From: JAMXLO01 sp046732975
GTDB taxonomy: Bacteria > Pseudomonadota > Alphaproteobacteria > Acetobacterales > Acetobacteraceae
Direction: 5' to 3'
NCBI GenBank assembly: GCA_046732975.1
Contig: JBKPOG010000172.1
Span: forward strand, 1 to 33,548
Length of the DNA stretch: 33,548 bases
Shown here: positions 25,201 through 32,178 of the stretch, one piece after another
How positions within the stretch are numbered: the stretch's first letter is position 1
Layout of the letters: each line of letters starts with the position of its first letter
Notes under the pieces: model-generated
What the model saw: only the letters and a program-made list of their open reading frames with translations
Told to the model about the DNA's origin: nothing
The model's database searches: none
Program-made: the position numbers and the translations under genes

Positions 25201-25842
25201 GCGCTGGTCGGACCGTCCGGCGCCGGCAAGACCACGGTGGCAAACCTGCTGCTGCGCTTTTGGGATCCCGAACAGGGCGGTATCCGCCTGGATGGCGTCG
25301 ATCTGCGCGAGCTCAGCCTGGATGGGCTGCGCAGCCGCATCGCGCTGGTGGCGCAGGACACCTATCTGTTCAACAGCACGCTGGAAGCGAATGTGCGGCT
25401 GGCGCGTCCGGAGGCGACGCGCGAGGAGATCGCAGCGGCCCTGCGCCAGGCGGCGCTCGCCGAGTTCGTTACCGGATTGCCGGAGGGCTTGCAGACCAAG
25501 GTCGGTGAACGCGGCGTGCAACTCTCCGGCGGCCAACGACAGCGCATCGCTATCGCGCGTGCCTTCCTCAAGGACGCGCCGATCCTGGTGCTGGACGAAG
25601 CCACCTCGCATCTCGACACGATCAGTGAGCAGGTGGTGCGATCCGCGCTCGATGCGCTGATGGCGAACCGCACCACGATCGTGGTGGCGCATCGCCTGTC
25701 CACCATTCAGGCCGCGGATCTGATCCTTGTGCTGCACGCCGGTCGGCTGCTCGAGGCCGGCACCCATGCGGAGCTGACGGCGCGCCGCGGCTTCTACGCG
25801 CGACTGGTGGACCACCAGGTGGCCAGCGTCGCCGCTGACTAA
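22252..25842 (+). CDS. Fused double ABC exporter (CydDC-like halves in one polypeptide)
   Basis: 1196 residues from GTG 22252 with AGGAGGG upstream. Order: transmembrane domain 1 (~15-310), ATPase 1 (~340-585), transmembrane domain 2 (~625-920), ATPase 2 (~945-1185). ATPase 1 has GPSGSGKST (~379), the Q-loop VAQDTYLF, LSGGQRQR, LILDEALSS and LAHRLSS. ATPase 2 has GPSGAGKTT (~987), VAQDTYLF, LSGGQRQR, LVLDEATSHLD and VAHRLST. Both sites look able to hydrolyse ATP. The first half resembles CydD ('FFGQYLPQVTIAACAP'), the second CydC. CydDC in E. coli supports cytochrome bd assembly and carries heme or thiols; no cydAB is nearby. The linker (~321-337) contains an in-frame palindromic repeat. Confidence 0.88.
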   Translation: MHFDLRLWRMTVGLRWRIALGVLLGLLALGIGIARFAFLGQFLARLFRSAPAAELVMPLAATFVAILLRAWLDDARTMLAHHTAARVQETLRGRLYDKVVALGPAWFGAERTGGVMLSIVDGVEQLQTFFGQYLPQVTIAACAPVAIFAFMAFWDIPVATVMLAAALFTLVTPAVVHERTNQASRTRQNAFKAFGEEFLDAVQGLPTLKAFGQSGSYGRMLADKAKALSDSTFLVLGTSILTRGITDLGCALGAAAALALGAWRVRHGEMSLEALLIVLMAGTEIFRPLRDLRTVLHQGLTGQAAAAGINALLDERVTAPSAPSPYPPPARGGGVLRHGVSPSITFDAVTFAYPGGRRAAHQGLSFAIDAGERVGIVGPSGSGKSTIVRLLLRLHDPQTGTIQIGGQDLRSLDPEAVRRMIAVVAQDTYLFHGTIEDNLRLGRPDATEADLVAAARAANAHEFIDGLPDGYQTVIGERGARLSGGQRQRIAIARALLRDAPILILDEALSSVDAENEAVIQQALDRLMVGRTTLILAHRLSSVINADRILVLEDGAVAESGSHATLIARDGPYRRLMGPQLAERGDVTAPLLDLAPPEEGTVTATGAVVRDLAADAADVGWPETIRTLLGFIRPWRRQLAVTVSCGIGRVVAFIGVGILGALIIAAVRANAPSLLLTVLLLAAAPVAGLLHWLESFLAHDMAYRLLAVMRVDLYRKLDALAPAYLLQRRSGDLVALATQDVEMIEYFYAHTVAPACVAVLIPGAVLITLAVVAWPMALALLPFLAYAAGSPVLGRRHIDGLASTARRSLGELGAHATETIQGLAELMAFEATTRRRDQFMAAVRRYQTMRLALLRDLTRQTAGLEVATGLGGLAVAAVGAPLVMNGWIAPTLLPLLVLVSIAAFLPVSEIAQVGRQLADTIASTRRLHVVHSEPVVITDGPRVPVAPRGGSTVRFEHVHFTYPGRDRPALNDVGFDVPAGATVALVGPSGAGKTTVANLLLRFWDPEQGGIRLDGVDLRELSLDGLRSRIALVAQDTYLFNSTLEANVRLARPEATREEIAAALRQAALAEFVTGLPEGLQTKVGERGVQLSGGQRQRIAIARAFLKDAPILVLDEATSHLDTISEQVVRSALDALMANRTTIVVAHRLSTIQAADLILVLHAGRLLEAGTHAELTARRGFYARLVDHQVASVAAD
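23216..23254. repeat. C/G-rich palindromic repeat element inside the ABC transporter gene
   Basis: A pyrimidine arm (23216-23238) and a GGGGAGGGGGAG arm (23243-23254) flank a GCAA turn. CCCCTCCC (23231-23238) pairs with GGGAGGGG (23244-23251). It is translated in frame as a Pro-rich then Gly-rich stretch (SPYPPPARGGG) between transmembrane domain 1 and ATPase 1. It looks like the short palindromic repeats scattered through many alphaproteobacterial genomes. Other copies are not seen in this window. Confidence 0.7.
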
Positions 25843-25891
25843 TCCAGCGCGGCCTGCCGTCGTGCGATCGGCGGCAAGGCGTCTGCAATAC

Positions 25892-27754
25892 TCACGCGGG
25901 CAAACCAGCCGAGCGCAGGCACGCCATAAGCTTGGCGCGGATCGCCGGCTCACGATATGGCAGCCGGGTCTTCTCGTACCGACTGAGCGTAAAATCTGGC
26001 TCGAGTGACATCAACATTTCACTCGCGGCTTGCGCCTCCTCATTGGCTCCGATCGCTGCCAGCGAAGCGGCAAGGATGCGGATGTTCGCGGTGAATCGCG
26101 GCGAGGCGCCGTGCGATGCGCGAGCCCATTTTGCCGCCTCGGCGTATGAGCCTTTGGCGAAATAGGCCCAGGCCATTATATTGTGGAACAGGAACATGCG
26201 GTGATCGAGCGGAGAAAGTTGCACCGCATGGTTTGCGGCGCGAACCGCCTCCTCTCCGCGGCCGACGTAAGCAAGCGTCAGCGCATACATGGCCAATACA
26301 ATCGGATTGCCTGGGCCAGCGTTAACCGCACGGGCGAAGAAAACCAGTGCCCCCTCGTAGTCATGCAACAAAAATGCCCGCAGGTGGGCCATCATTGCGA
26401 GGCCGAGGGCATTATTGGGATCTAGCGTGATTGCACGCTCGGCCAGCGCGCTCGCTGCAGCGAAATCATCGTCTGGATTGCTCGACCAGCCCTGCCCGAC
26501 CCAGATGATGTGCCACCAGACTGACCATGCCACTGGCATGGCAAAGTGCGGATCCTCCTCCATTGCCTGAATGAGCACATCCCTGGCCTGGCTGAACATC
26601 TCCTTGTCCATGTAGTCCATCAGATGAAGTGCCCGAAGCGTGTGGTCGTAGGCTGTCATATTCTCTGGCCTTCGACGCATCGCTCGCCGCAGTTCCTCGT
26701 CGCGGATATGAGGAGCGATCCGGCTCACGATGTGCCGAACAAGCTGATCCTGGGCTTCGAACAGATCTGCCATAGGAAATTCGGTCGTCTCACTCCACAG
26801 GCTGACCCCCGTTCTGGCATCGCTCAGTTCGACCGAGGCTCGAATAGCAACGGCGGCGCGCCGCATACTGCCGGACAGAACGTAGTCGACGCCAAGCGTC
26901 TTCCCAACGGTGCGGACATCCGTCCTGCCACCGCGAAAGCCAAGGGTCGAGCTGCGAGAGATTACTTGCATCTCCCGGAGGCCGGACAATGAGGCGATAA
27001 CGTCCTCGACGATCCCTTCGGAAAAATAGTCATGTGTCGCATCGTCGCTCAAATTCTCAAACGGCAGGATAGCAATTGATGGACGATACTCCTGAGTTTC
27101 CGACTTGCCCGCGACAGCGCGACGCAGGAATGGCATCTGGTCCTGTTGCGACCGACGCAAGGAGACACGATACGTTCTGATCGGATAGCGAATGTTCTTC
27201 AGTCGCGTCGCACCCAGGCTCGTGTATGTCGCATTCACCGTCCCATGTACCTGCTCGAACACCGACTCGGTGATGCAGATTCCTCCCGGATCAGCGATTT
27301 GCTCTAGTCTTGCTGCTATATTCACCGTATTGCCGCCGACGCGTTCGTCCTGAACAACCACCTCGCCCGAGCTTATGCCGATCCGGTACTCGATCTGGTA
27401 CTCATCCGCCCGACGCCGGTTGCGCCTCACGGACCCAGCCTGGATCGCCAACGCCGCCTGCAATGTTGATCGGGCACTTACGAATTCCGCCATCAATCCG
27501 TCGCCGGCAAGATGCATGATGCGTCCGCCAAACTTGTGGATCTGCCGTACAACCGCAGCCTGATCCCGCCCCACTCGCCTGTGGGCCCCAACTTCATCGC
27601 GCGAGATCATCGCGCCATAGTCCTTGATGTCGAGCGCGAGAAAAGCCGCCAGCCGCCGTTCGATCCGGCCGCTCCCGGGTCCTCCGCCAGCCTCTTTCGG
27701 CTCCGAAGCCAACAGCAAGGATTGACTCCTCGCCCTGCTCTCGCGATCAGCCAT
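25892..27754 (-). CDS. Class III adenylate/guanylate cyclase with TolB-like and TPR-like regions
   Basis: 620 residues from ATG 27754; ATG 27769 is equally possible. The cyclase domain (~33-195) keeps both metal Asp residues (D42 in ALDIKDYG, D85 in HLAGDGLMAEF) and the transition-state N145 and R149 (NTVNIAARLE), so it should be catalytic. A TolB-N-like region follows (~225-325; 'PSIAILPFENLSDDATHDYFSEGIVEDVI' split across the motif), then TPR/Sel1-like helices to the end (~400-610). This cyclase-TolB-TPR layout is common in rhizobia and related soil alphaproteobacteria. No membrane helix is seen. Its product (cAMP or cGMP) and input are unknown. It is convergent with the ABC gene and divergent from the haloperoxidase-subtilase pair. 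Confidence 0.88.
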   Translation of the reverse strand: MADRESRARSQSLLLASEPKEAGGGPGSGRIERRLAAFLALDIKDYGAMISRDEVGAHRRVGRDQAAVVRQIHKFGGRIMHLAGDGLMAEFVSARSTLQAALAIQAGSVRRNRRRADEYQIEYRIGISSGEVVVQDERVGGNTVNIAARLEQIADPGGICITESVFEQVHGTVNATYTSLGATRLKNIRYPIRTYRVSLRRSQQDQMPFLRRAVAGKSETQEYRPSIAILPFENLSDDATHDYFSEGIVEDVIASLSGLREMQVISRSSTLGFRGGRTDVRTVGKTLGVDYVLSGSMRRAAVAIRASVELSDARTGVSLWSETTEFPMADLFEAQDQLVRHIVSRIAPHIRDEELRRAMRRRPENMTAYDHTLRALHLMDYMDKEMFSQARDVLIQAMEEDPHFAMPVAWSVWWHIIWVGQGWSSNPDDDFAAASALAERAITLDPNNALGLAMMAHLRAFLLHDYEGALVFFARAVNAGPGNPIVLAMYALTLAYVGRGEEAVRAANHAVQLSPLDHRMFLFHNIMAWAYFAKGSYAEAAKWARASHGASPRFTANIRILAASLAAIGANEEAQAASEMLMSLEPDFTLSRYEKTRLPYREPAIRAKLMACLRSAGLPA

Positions 27755-28009
27755 AGTCCTCTGCTGCATTCTTTGATTCGAACGAATGGATCGACGTCGC
27801 GCCGGACCATTATTGGAGTTGCGATCGGCTGTCGCAAGGTGCCAGGGGTGCGGTGCCGAGCGCGCAACCAATGACGCCGCACTATTTGGTGCTTCACGCT
27901 ATGAAGCGGTTCATACCGTAGTTCGGCCAATGGCTACGTAACTCGCAGCGCGCGAGGAACGGATGCGTCGTTCAGACTACTGACATCAACAAAATCGGGG
28001 GACTGATAA

Positions 28010-29080
28010 ATGGCCACAGCGGGAACGGGCGGGACAGGTGGAACTGGCGGCACCGGGGGCACCGGCGGAACGGGTGGCACCGGCGGAACGGGTGGCACCG
28101 GCACCTCCGCCGACGTCGGAAGCGACGCGGCCTCTGGTATTGCCCTCGCCTCGCCAGTTGTGCGGCCAATCGGGCTTTCGCCAACGCGAATCGCCGGACC
28201 GGGCGGGTGGTATTCGGCGGTGCGCTGGTTCCCCGGCGACCTGCAGGCACCACCCAACCGAGTGGCGAAAACCCAGTCGTTTCCGGAAATGGCCTGGGAT
28301 CCAAGTCTATATGGCATGACCATCCTGGCGGAATTCGTCAATCAAACCAATGGCGACTGGATTGCCGCTACCGCAATTCCGCCACCGGAACTCACCACTC
28401 CGGCAAGCGTGGTCAATGATGAACTCGACGAACTGCAATTGCTCGTCGAGTACCGTCCCGAGGTTCTGTCAGAAGCGCTGGCCCAAATGAACGACATGGT
28501 CGGCTACTGGGCTGGCATGCTGATGTTCGGTCGCTCTTCGCACCCCTGGACGTTCCAGCTGGCGCGCACCGCAATCGTGGTAGGCGAGTTTGTCGCCATG
28601 TATTGGAAGCGGCAGTACAACCGCGCTCGCCCTTCGCAGCTTTCGCCAGGGCTGATGCCGCCGATCCCCGTCCCGGCACACGCGTCCTATCCTAGCGGCC
28701 ATGCCACGCAGGCCTATCTGCTGTCGCTTTTGATGAAAGAGGCGATGGACGGCATGATCAACGCTGGATTGGCCGAGGTCGACGTTGTCGATCAGACTCT
28801 CGCACGCGATCCCAGCTCGCTTCTGTCGACGCCGGACGCGACGCTGCTGGTGCGATTGGCGGAACGGGTAGCGCGCAATCGCGAAGTCCTGGGTGTGCAT
28901 TATCCGTCAGACAGTTGTGCCGGCATGAAGTTGGCCAAAAAGATCTGGACAAGACTGATGACACTTCCCGATATGGACCGCACCAACCCGAAGAGCCTGA
29001 TTAGGCGCGCCAAGCAGGAGTGGGCAGACTTCCCGCGGGCAAAGCCGGCGGCCGGAAATGGAACGCTGGACTTGCCTTAA
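28010..29080 (+). CDS. Vanadium-dependent haloperoxidase / PAP2-fold protein with N-terminal Gly-Thr-Gly repeat
   Basis: 356 residues from ATG 28010 (GGGGGA upstream). The three PAP2/haloperoxidase motifs are complete: K-x6-R-P (K200, R207-P208 in KRQYNRARP), PSGH (228-231 in YPSGHATQAY) and R-x5-H-x3-D (R291, H297, D301 in REVLGVHYPSD). These bind phosphate or vanadate; length and lack of membrane helices favour the soluble vanadium-haloperoxidase side of the superfamily over lipid phosphatases. Residues ~5-32 are a low-complexity tail of Gly-Thr-Gly units encoded by a slippage-prone DNA repeat. No signal peptide is visible. The subtilase gene follows 65 bp downstream on the same strand. Whether it oxidises halides or removes phosphate cannot be told. 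Confidence 0.85.
   Translation: MATAGTGGTGGTGGTGGTGGTGGTGGTGGTGTSADVGSDAASGIALASPVVRPIGLSPTRIAGPGGWYSAVRWFPGDLQAPPNRVAKTQSFPEMAWDPSLYGMTILAEFVNQTNGDWIAATAIPPPELTTPASVVNDELDELQLLVEYRPEVLSEALAQMNDMVGYWAGMLMFGRSSHPWTFQLARTAIVVGEFVAMYWKRQYNRARPSQLSPGLMPPIPVPAHASYPSGHATQAYLLSLLMKEAMDGMINAGLAEVDVVDQTLARDPSSLLSTPDATLLVRLAERVARNREVLGVHYPSDSCAGMKLAKKIWTRLMTLPDMDRTNPKSLIRRAKQEWADFPRAKPAAGNGTLDLP
28022..28105 (+). repeat. In-frame tandem repeat encoding Gly-Thr-Gly units
   Basis: Nine-base units of the type GGNACNGGN (for example GGCACCGGC and GGAACGGGT) are repeated about nine times at the start of the haloperoxidase gene. Unit gain or loss keeps the frame, so the tail length may vary between strains. 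Confidence 0.8.
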
Positions 29081-29145
29081 GGCGGCAACAACGGACGCAG
29101 CACCAACAGACCGCGCGCATTCCGCTCAGCGCTGAGGAACCTGCT

Positions 29146-30597
29146 ATGCCCAACCAAGCCGCCCGGCAGTATGTCGTATTCGACGAAACTCACTTGCGGG
29201 AGTTCTTGAACAAGCAGCAGGGGCAGCAAGCCATTCGAGACGAGCCGCGTCTCCCGCTGACTGAGCAAGATATCCGGCGTGTCCTGGCTGCGCTGTTTGA
29301 GGGGATCCAGGTGGAGCAGGTAAGCGTCCCGCTGGTGACCTTCGTGGCCGGCGACGAGGCGTGCCAGCTCCAACCCACCCAGGGCGTGTTTGCCTTGACG
29401 CCGAGCGGGCCTGATGCAGCAAGGAGGTTTTCTCAGGCAATTTTGCAGCAGATCTCTGGCGTCGGTGAAAAAGAAGACGCAATGCTCCTCCGGGTCGGGG
29501 TTGACCCGGCACTTGCGCTTTCCGAGTACAGCATCCCGGTCGGGCCCGGCGTGGACGTTGTAGGCACCTGGCAGAACGCAAGCATCCTGATCAATGCTCA
29601 GAGCCTCGCTGAGCAGGGCCTCGACGGTGAGGGCGTTAACGTCGTGGTGGTGGACGCAGGGTTCGACAAAACTATCCTCGACGGCACTGCAGCGACATTC
29701 GGTGGCGGCTGGCACATAAATCCAGGCGACCCGCAGTTGCCGCCCTCACTTGACCCCGGCATGACCACCGGATTGGACGGGCTACACGGCATGATGGTGG
29801 TGAACAACATACTGGCGCTCGCACCAAGGGCGCGCATTTTCGACGTGCCGCTGATCCGGCCTCCAAAAATTGGGGATGTTCTGTCGTTCATGGACCTCGC
29901 CGAGGAGACCTATCGCCGCATTCTCGAGGACATCCCAAGACTCGCGGAAAACTGCGGGATCACCGGCCAGTGGGTATTCGTCAACGCCTGGACGATCTAC
30001 GACCGCCGTTCGGAACTTCCCGACCATCTTGGCGAGTACACCGAAAACATTGGCCAGGGAGGGGCTCCGCACCCGTTCATTGCCCGTATGCGCGATGTCA
30101 CGGCGGAGTACGATGTGGTGTTTTGCGCTGGCAACTGTGGTGAGGTCTGTCCGGACGATCGGTGCGGTCCTAACGACTTTGGTCCGGGTCGCAGCATCTG
30201 GGGCGCCGCCGCCTACCAGCGAGTGCTGTGCGTAGGCGCTGTCCGAGTCGATGGCGCTTGGTGCGGCTATTCCTCCGAAGGGCCCGGACCATACGAACAC
30301 CTGTCCTATCAAAAGCCGGATTTCTGCGCTCCCAGCCAGTTCGCCAGCGCCAGAGGCGGATTCCCGCTCAGCAGCGGGACGTCGGCAGCTGCCGCGGTGG
30401 CCGCAGGGGTCGTCGCCGCTCTGCGTAGCGAACCAGCGTGGGACCAGGTAGCGGTTCGGCCGGAAGATTTGCAGCAGTCGCTCAACAGCTCTGCGCGACG
30501 ACCGACTCCGATCACCGGCTGGGGCCCCAAAATGGGGTGGGGGATCCTCGACGCCGGAGCGGCATATGACGATCTCTCAACGTTTTTCCCTCCCTGA
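29146..30597 (+). CDS. Subtilisin-like serine protease (S8 family) without visible signal peptide
   Basis: 483 residues from ATG 29146, preceded by GAGGAAC. The S8 catalytic set is complete: D170 (VVVVDAGFD), H214 (GLHGMMV), oxyanion N330 (FCAGNCGE) and S413 (SSGTSAAAA). Eight or more cysteines occur in the second half (~270, 327, 331, 335, 340, 362, 373, 394), unusual for a cytoplasmic enzyme. The N-terminal ~140 residues are not a typical I9 propeptide and I do not recognise them. There is no signal peptide or membrane helix, so it is either cytoplasmic or exported by another route. It forms a two-gene unit with the haloperoxidase-fold gene 65 bp upstream. The frame is open upstream of 29146, but it overlaps the preceding gene and is not convincing. 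Confidence 0.88.
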   Translation: MPNQAARQYVVFDETHLREFLNKQQGQQAIRDEPRLPLTEQDIRRVLAALFEGIQVEQVSVPLVTFVAGDEACQLQPTQGVFALTPSGPDAARRFSQAILQQISGVGEKEDAMLLRVGVDPALALSEYSIPVGPGVDVVGTWQNASILINAQSLAEQGLDGEGVNVVVVDAGFDKTILDGTAATFGGGWHINPGDPQLPPSLDPGMTTGLDGLHGMMVVNNILALAPRARIFDVPLIRPPKIGDVLSFMDLAEETYRRILEDIPRLAENCGITGQWVFVNAWTIYDRRSELPDHLGEYTENIGQGGAPHPFIARMRDVTAEYDVVFCAGNCGEVCPDDRCGPNDFGPGRSIWGAAAYQRVLCVGAVRVDGAWCGYSSEGPGPYEHLSYQKPDFCAPSQFASARGGFPLSSGTSAAAAVAAGVVAALRSEPAWDQVAVRPEDLQQSLNSSARRPTPITGWGPKMGWGILDAGAAYDDLSTFFPP

Positions 30598-30751
30598 GCG
30601 CAGCATTCGTCGCTGTCGCGATGGCCGGCGCGCTGGACCAGGCCACCGCAGAAAACATTGGGGCGGCACTCGACACAGCGGCACAGGCAGGAGAGCGGAG
30701 ATGATGGCTGCTCGATTGTCCAGCATTCCGCTGGCTGGGGTGTAATCAGGA

Positions 30752-30780
30752 GCGTCTCATTGTTTCGATTTACGAGACGC
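30752..30780. other. Hairpin over the stop codon of the 232-residue gene
   Basis: GCGTCTC (30752-30758) pairs with GAGACGC (30774-30780), a perfect 7-bp stem with a 15-nt loop that contains the stop codon of the minus-strand gene. It lies in the 172-bp convergent gap after the subtilase gene. It has no T-run and may be a weak bidirectional terminator. Confidence 0.35.
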
Positions 30781-31468
30781 CCTCCCACGGGCTGGGCCAG
30801 GTAGCCTGGGCGTTTTCGTAGAGCGCGCGGATGATGGGGCTGCCACTGCTGAGCAGTTCCTGGACCACCGCAGGGTCGGGAGGCGGGAAGTTGAGGCTTG
30901 GGGACAACCCCTGTTCAACAAGGATGCGGGTGGCGCGATCGGGGTAGAGGGTTGCGTATCGCTCCGCCGGGGTCATTGCCCCGTACTGCAGTTTCGGCGG
31001 GATGGCAGGCGGCGGTAGGGCTGGCTGAGGTGCTGGTGGCGGTTCCGGCTCGGGGACCGAGACCGATTTGAACCAGTAACCGGCGCGCTCCATGGCAGCG
31101 GGACGCAGTTCCTTCTTGGCCTTGGTCCTCTCGGTCTGAAGGCGAAGGAGGGTGCGTATGCCGCCGTCGGCCTGACGCATCATGCTGCTGGCCTGGGCGC
31201 GGCATCGGCGCACCTCGTCAGGGTCCTGCGCGGCGCAAACGGCAGCTCGGAGCGCGTCCCTGGCATGAAATTGGGCGGCGACAATCTGCACCGCGACGTC
31301 GGCCTCGGCGGCGTTCTCCGGAAGGAGATGGGCGACGACGGTCATCGCGCGCTGGTTATGGAGCTCGATGCCCTCCGGAGAATTGTCGGCCCCCGGGGGC
31401 AGATAGCGCTGGAGGTCGGCGTAGATGGCACGGGAGAGAGTGTCAGAGATGTTCGGGATGGCAGGCAT
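30770..31468 (-). CDS. Hypothetical protein, possibly lineage-specific, with Pro-rich linker
   Basis: 232 residues from ATG 31468 (AAGGA ~12 nt upstream). No known domain is recognised. An alpha-helical N-terminal half (~1-125), with 'ELHNQRAMTVVAHLLPEN' and 'DEVRRCRAQASSMMRQADG', is followed by a Pro-rich linker (~140-160, repeats of PPAP and LPPP) and a C-terminal 'YGAMTPAERYATLYPDRA' block. I recall similar proteins from Acetobacteraceae such as Roseomonas, often in several copies per genome, but cannot verify this here. It has no signal peptide. A perfect 9-bp inverted repeat lies just upstream of the start. Confidence 0.7.
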   Translation of the reverse strand: MPAIPNISDTLSRAIYADLQRYLPPGADNSPEGIELHNQRAMTVVAHLLPENAAEADVAVQIVAAQFHARDALRAAVCAAQDPDEVRRCRAQASSMMRQADGGIRTLLRLQTERTKAKKELRPAAMERAGYWFKSVSVPEPEPPPAPQPALPPPAIPPKLQYGAMTPAERYATLYPDRATRILVEQGLSPSLNFPPPDPAVVQELLSSGSPIIRALYENAQATWPSPWEGVS

Positions 31469-31494
31469 GACGTGGCGGACGTCCTTTTCCGGCG

Positions 31495-31548
31495 GTGAAA
31501 TTACACCACATGATAGTTAGTTTCGGTAACTTCAATGGATAATTTCAC
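31495..31548. promoter_or_regulatory. 9-bp inverted repeat GTGAAATTA upstream of the 232-residue gene
   Basis: GTGAAATTA (31495-31503) and its exact reverse complement TAATTTCAC (31540-31548) are 36 bp apart in an AT-rich patch, 27-80 bp upstream of ATG 31468. The location fits a promoter with operator half-sites. There is no direct evidence of the binding protein. Confidence 0.4.
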
Positions 31549-31893
31549 AAACCACATCGAGCTGACACTGTGGTGGCTTCGCCAACTGCTTTTACGACAG
31601 GATCTGTCGTCAGCGGTCGCCGGGGGTGACTTTGTGTGCCCGGAGTGCGTTCCGGGTGCCGGCCGTCACTCGCAAGCGATCGCTATAGGTCGCGATCCGC
31701 CGCGGATATAAGCGAGGCGGTTCCCGTCGGGTGCGCCTCACGGAACGCCTTTCGCGTGTCCGGGGAAATAGGCGCAGTCGCCTGCCTCAAGCAGGTAGCT
31801 TAGATCCGGTGTCCAGGCAGCCAAACCAGGCGAACACGACGCCGCAAGACACTCATCGCCGCATTCTGGAAACCAGCTGACCTGCCGACCCGG
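31549..31893. other. Gene-free, hairpin-rich intergenic region
   Basis: No convincing ORF lies here on either strand. Perfect short stems follow one another: ACGACAG/CTGTCGT (31594-31610, 3-nt loop), CCCGGA/TCCGGG (31639-31656), GATCGC/GCGATC (31678-31697), GAGGCG/CGCCTC (31714-31739, with an inner CCC/GGG), GGCG/CGCC (31771-31782) and CCTGC/GCAGG (31781-31795). Sequence marks of tRNA, tmRNA, RNase P or SRP RNA were looked for and not found. It may hold an unrecognised small RNA or only GC-rich spacer. Confidence 0.4.
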
Positions 31894-32178
31894 TTAAGCT
31901 CCCCGGGCATCCAGATCGTAGGTCGCAGAAAATGCCGCCTCGGAAATGGTCAGACGACTTCCGGATATAGTCGCCGCATGACGTAACCACGCACGTCGTA
32001 TCCCGAGCCATGGGTTGTCATCGATTGCATACACGACCCGAGCCGAGCCGTCCGCCGCGACGAATTCGACCAGCAGGATATGCTTCAGCGTCCCACCCCA
32101 GGCACCCGACCACTGTCGAATTTCGATGGGGTCGGTCTCTGTGACGGTTATCGCTCTCGCATTCTCTGGAAGAGGCAC
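31894..32178 (-). CDS. Small hypothetical protein (start uncertain)
   Basis: 94 residues if read from GTG 32178, without a ribosome site. The composition looks like a folded beta-rich domain ('LKHILLVEFVAADGSARVVYAIDD' is split by small turns; a final 'ISEAAFSATYDLDARGA'). The same frame stays open and protein-like for about 20 codons upstream, to a stop near 32240, without a good start codon. The gene may therefore be 5'-truncated or use a rare start. I do not recognise it. Confidence 0.45.
   Translation of the reverse strand: MPLPENARAITVTETDPIEIRQWSGAWGGTLKHILLVEFVAADGSARVVYAIDDNPWLGIRRAWLRHAATISGSRLTISEAAFSATYDLDARGA

Noticed and set aside
22396..25953. Very long minus-strand open frame opposite the ABC transporter
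   Set aside because: It is a mirror of a highly GC-biased coding frame. The plus strand carries complete ABC motifs and a strong ribosome site.
27770..27795. GATTCGAAC resembling a tRNA T-loop upstream of the cyclase gene
   Set aside because: No cloverleaf can be formed with the flanking bases.
27934..28341. Minus-strand frame with Pro-Pro-Val repeats opposite the haloperoxidase gene
   Set aside because: The repeat is the reverse reading of the Gly-Thr-Gly DNA repeat. The plus strand encodes the conserved motifs.
30621..30704. 27-codon plus-strand ORF after the subtilase gene, and a 14-codon ORF beginning at 30701
   Set aside because: They are too short, the first has no ribosome site, and there is no conservation evidence.
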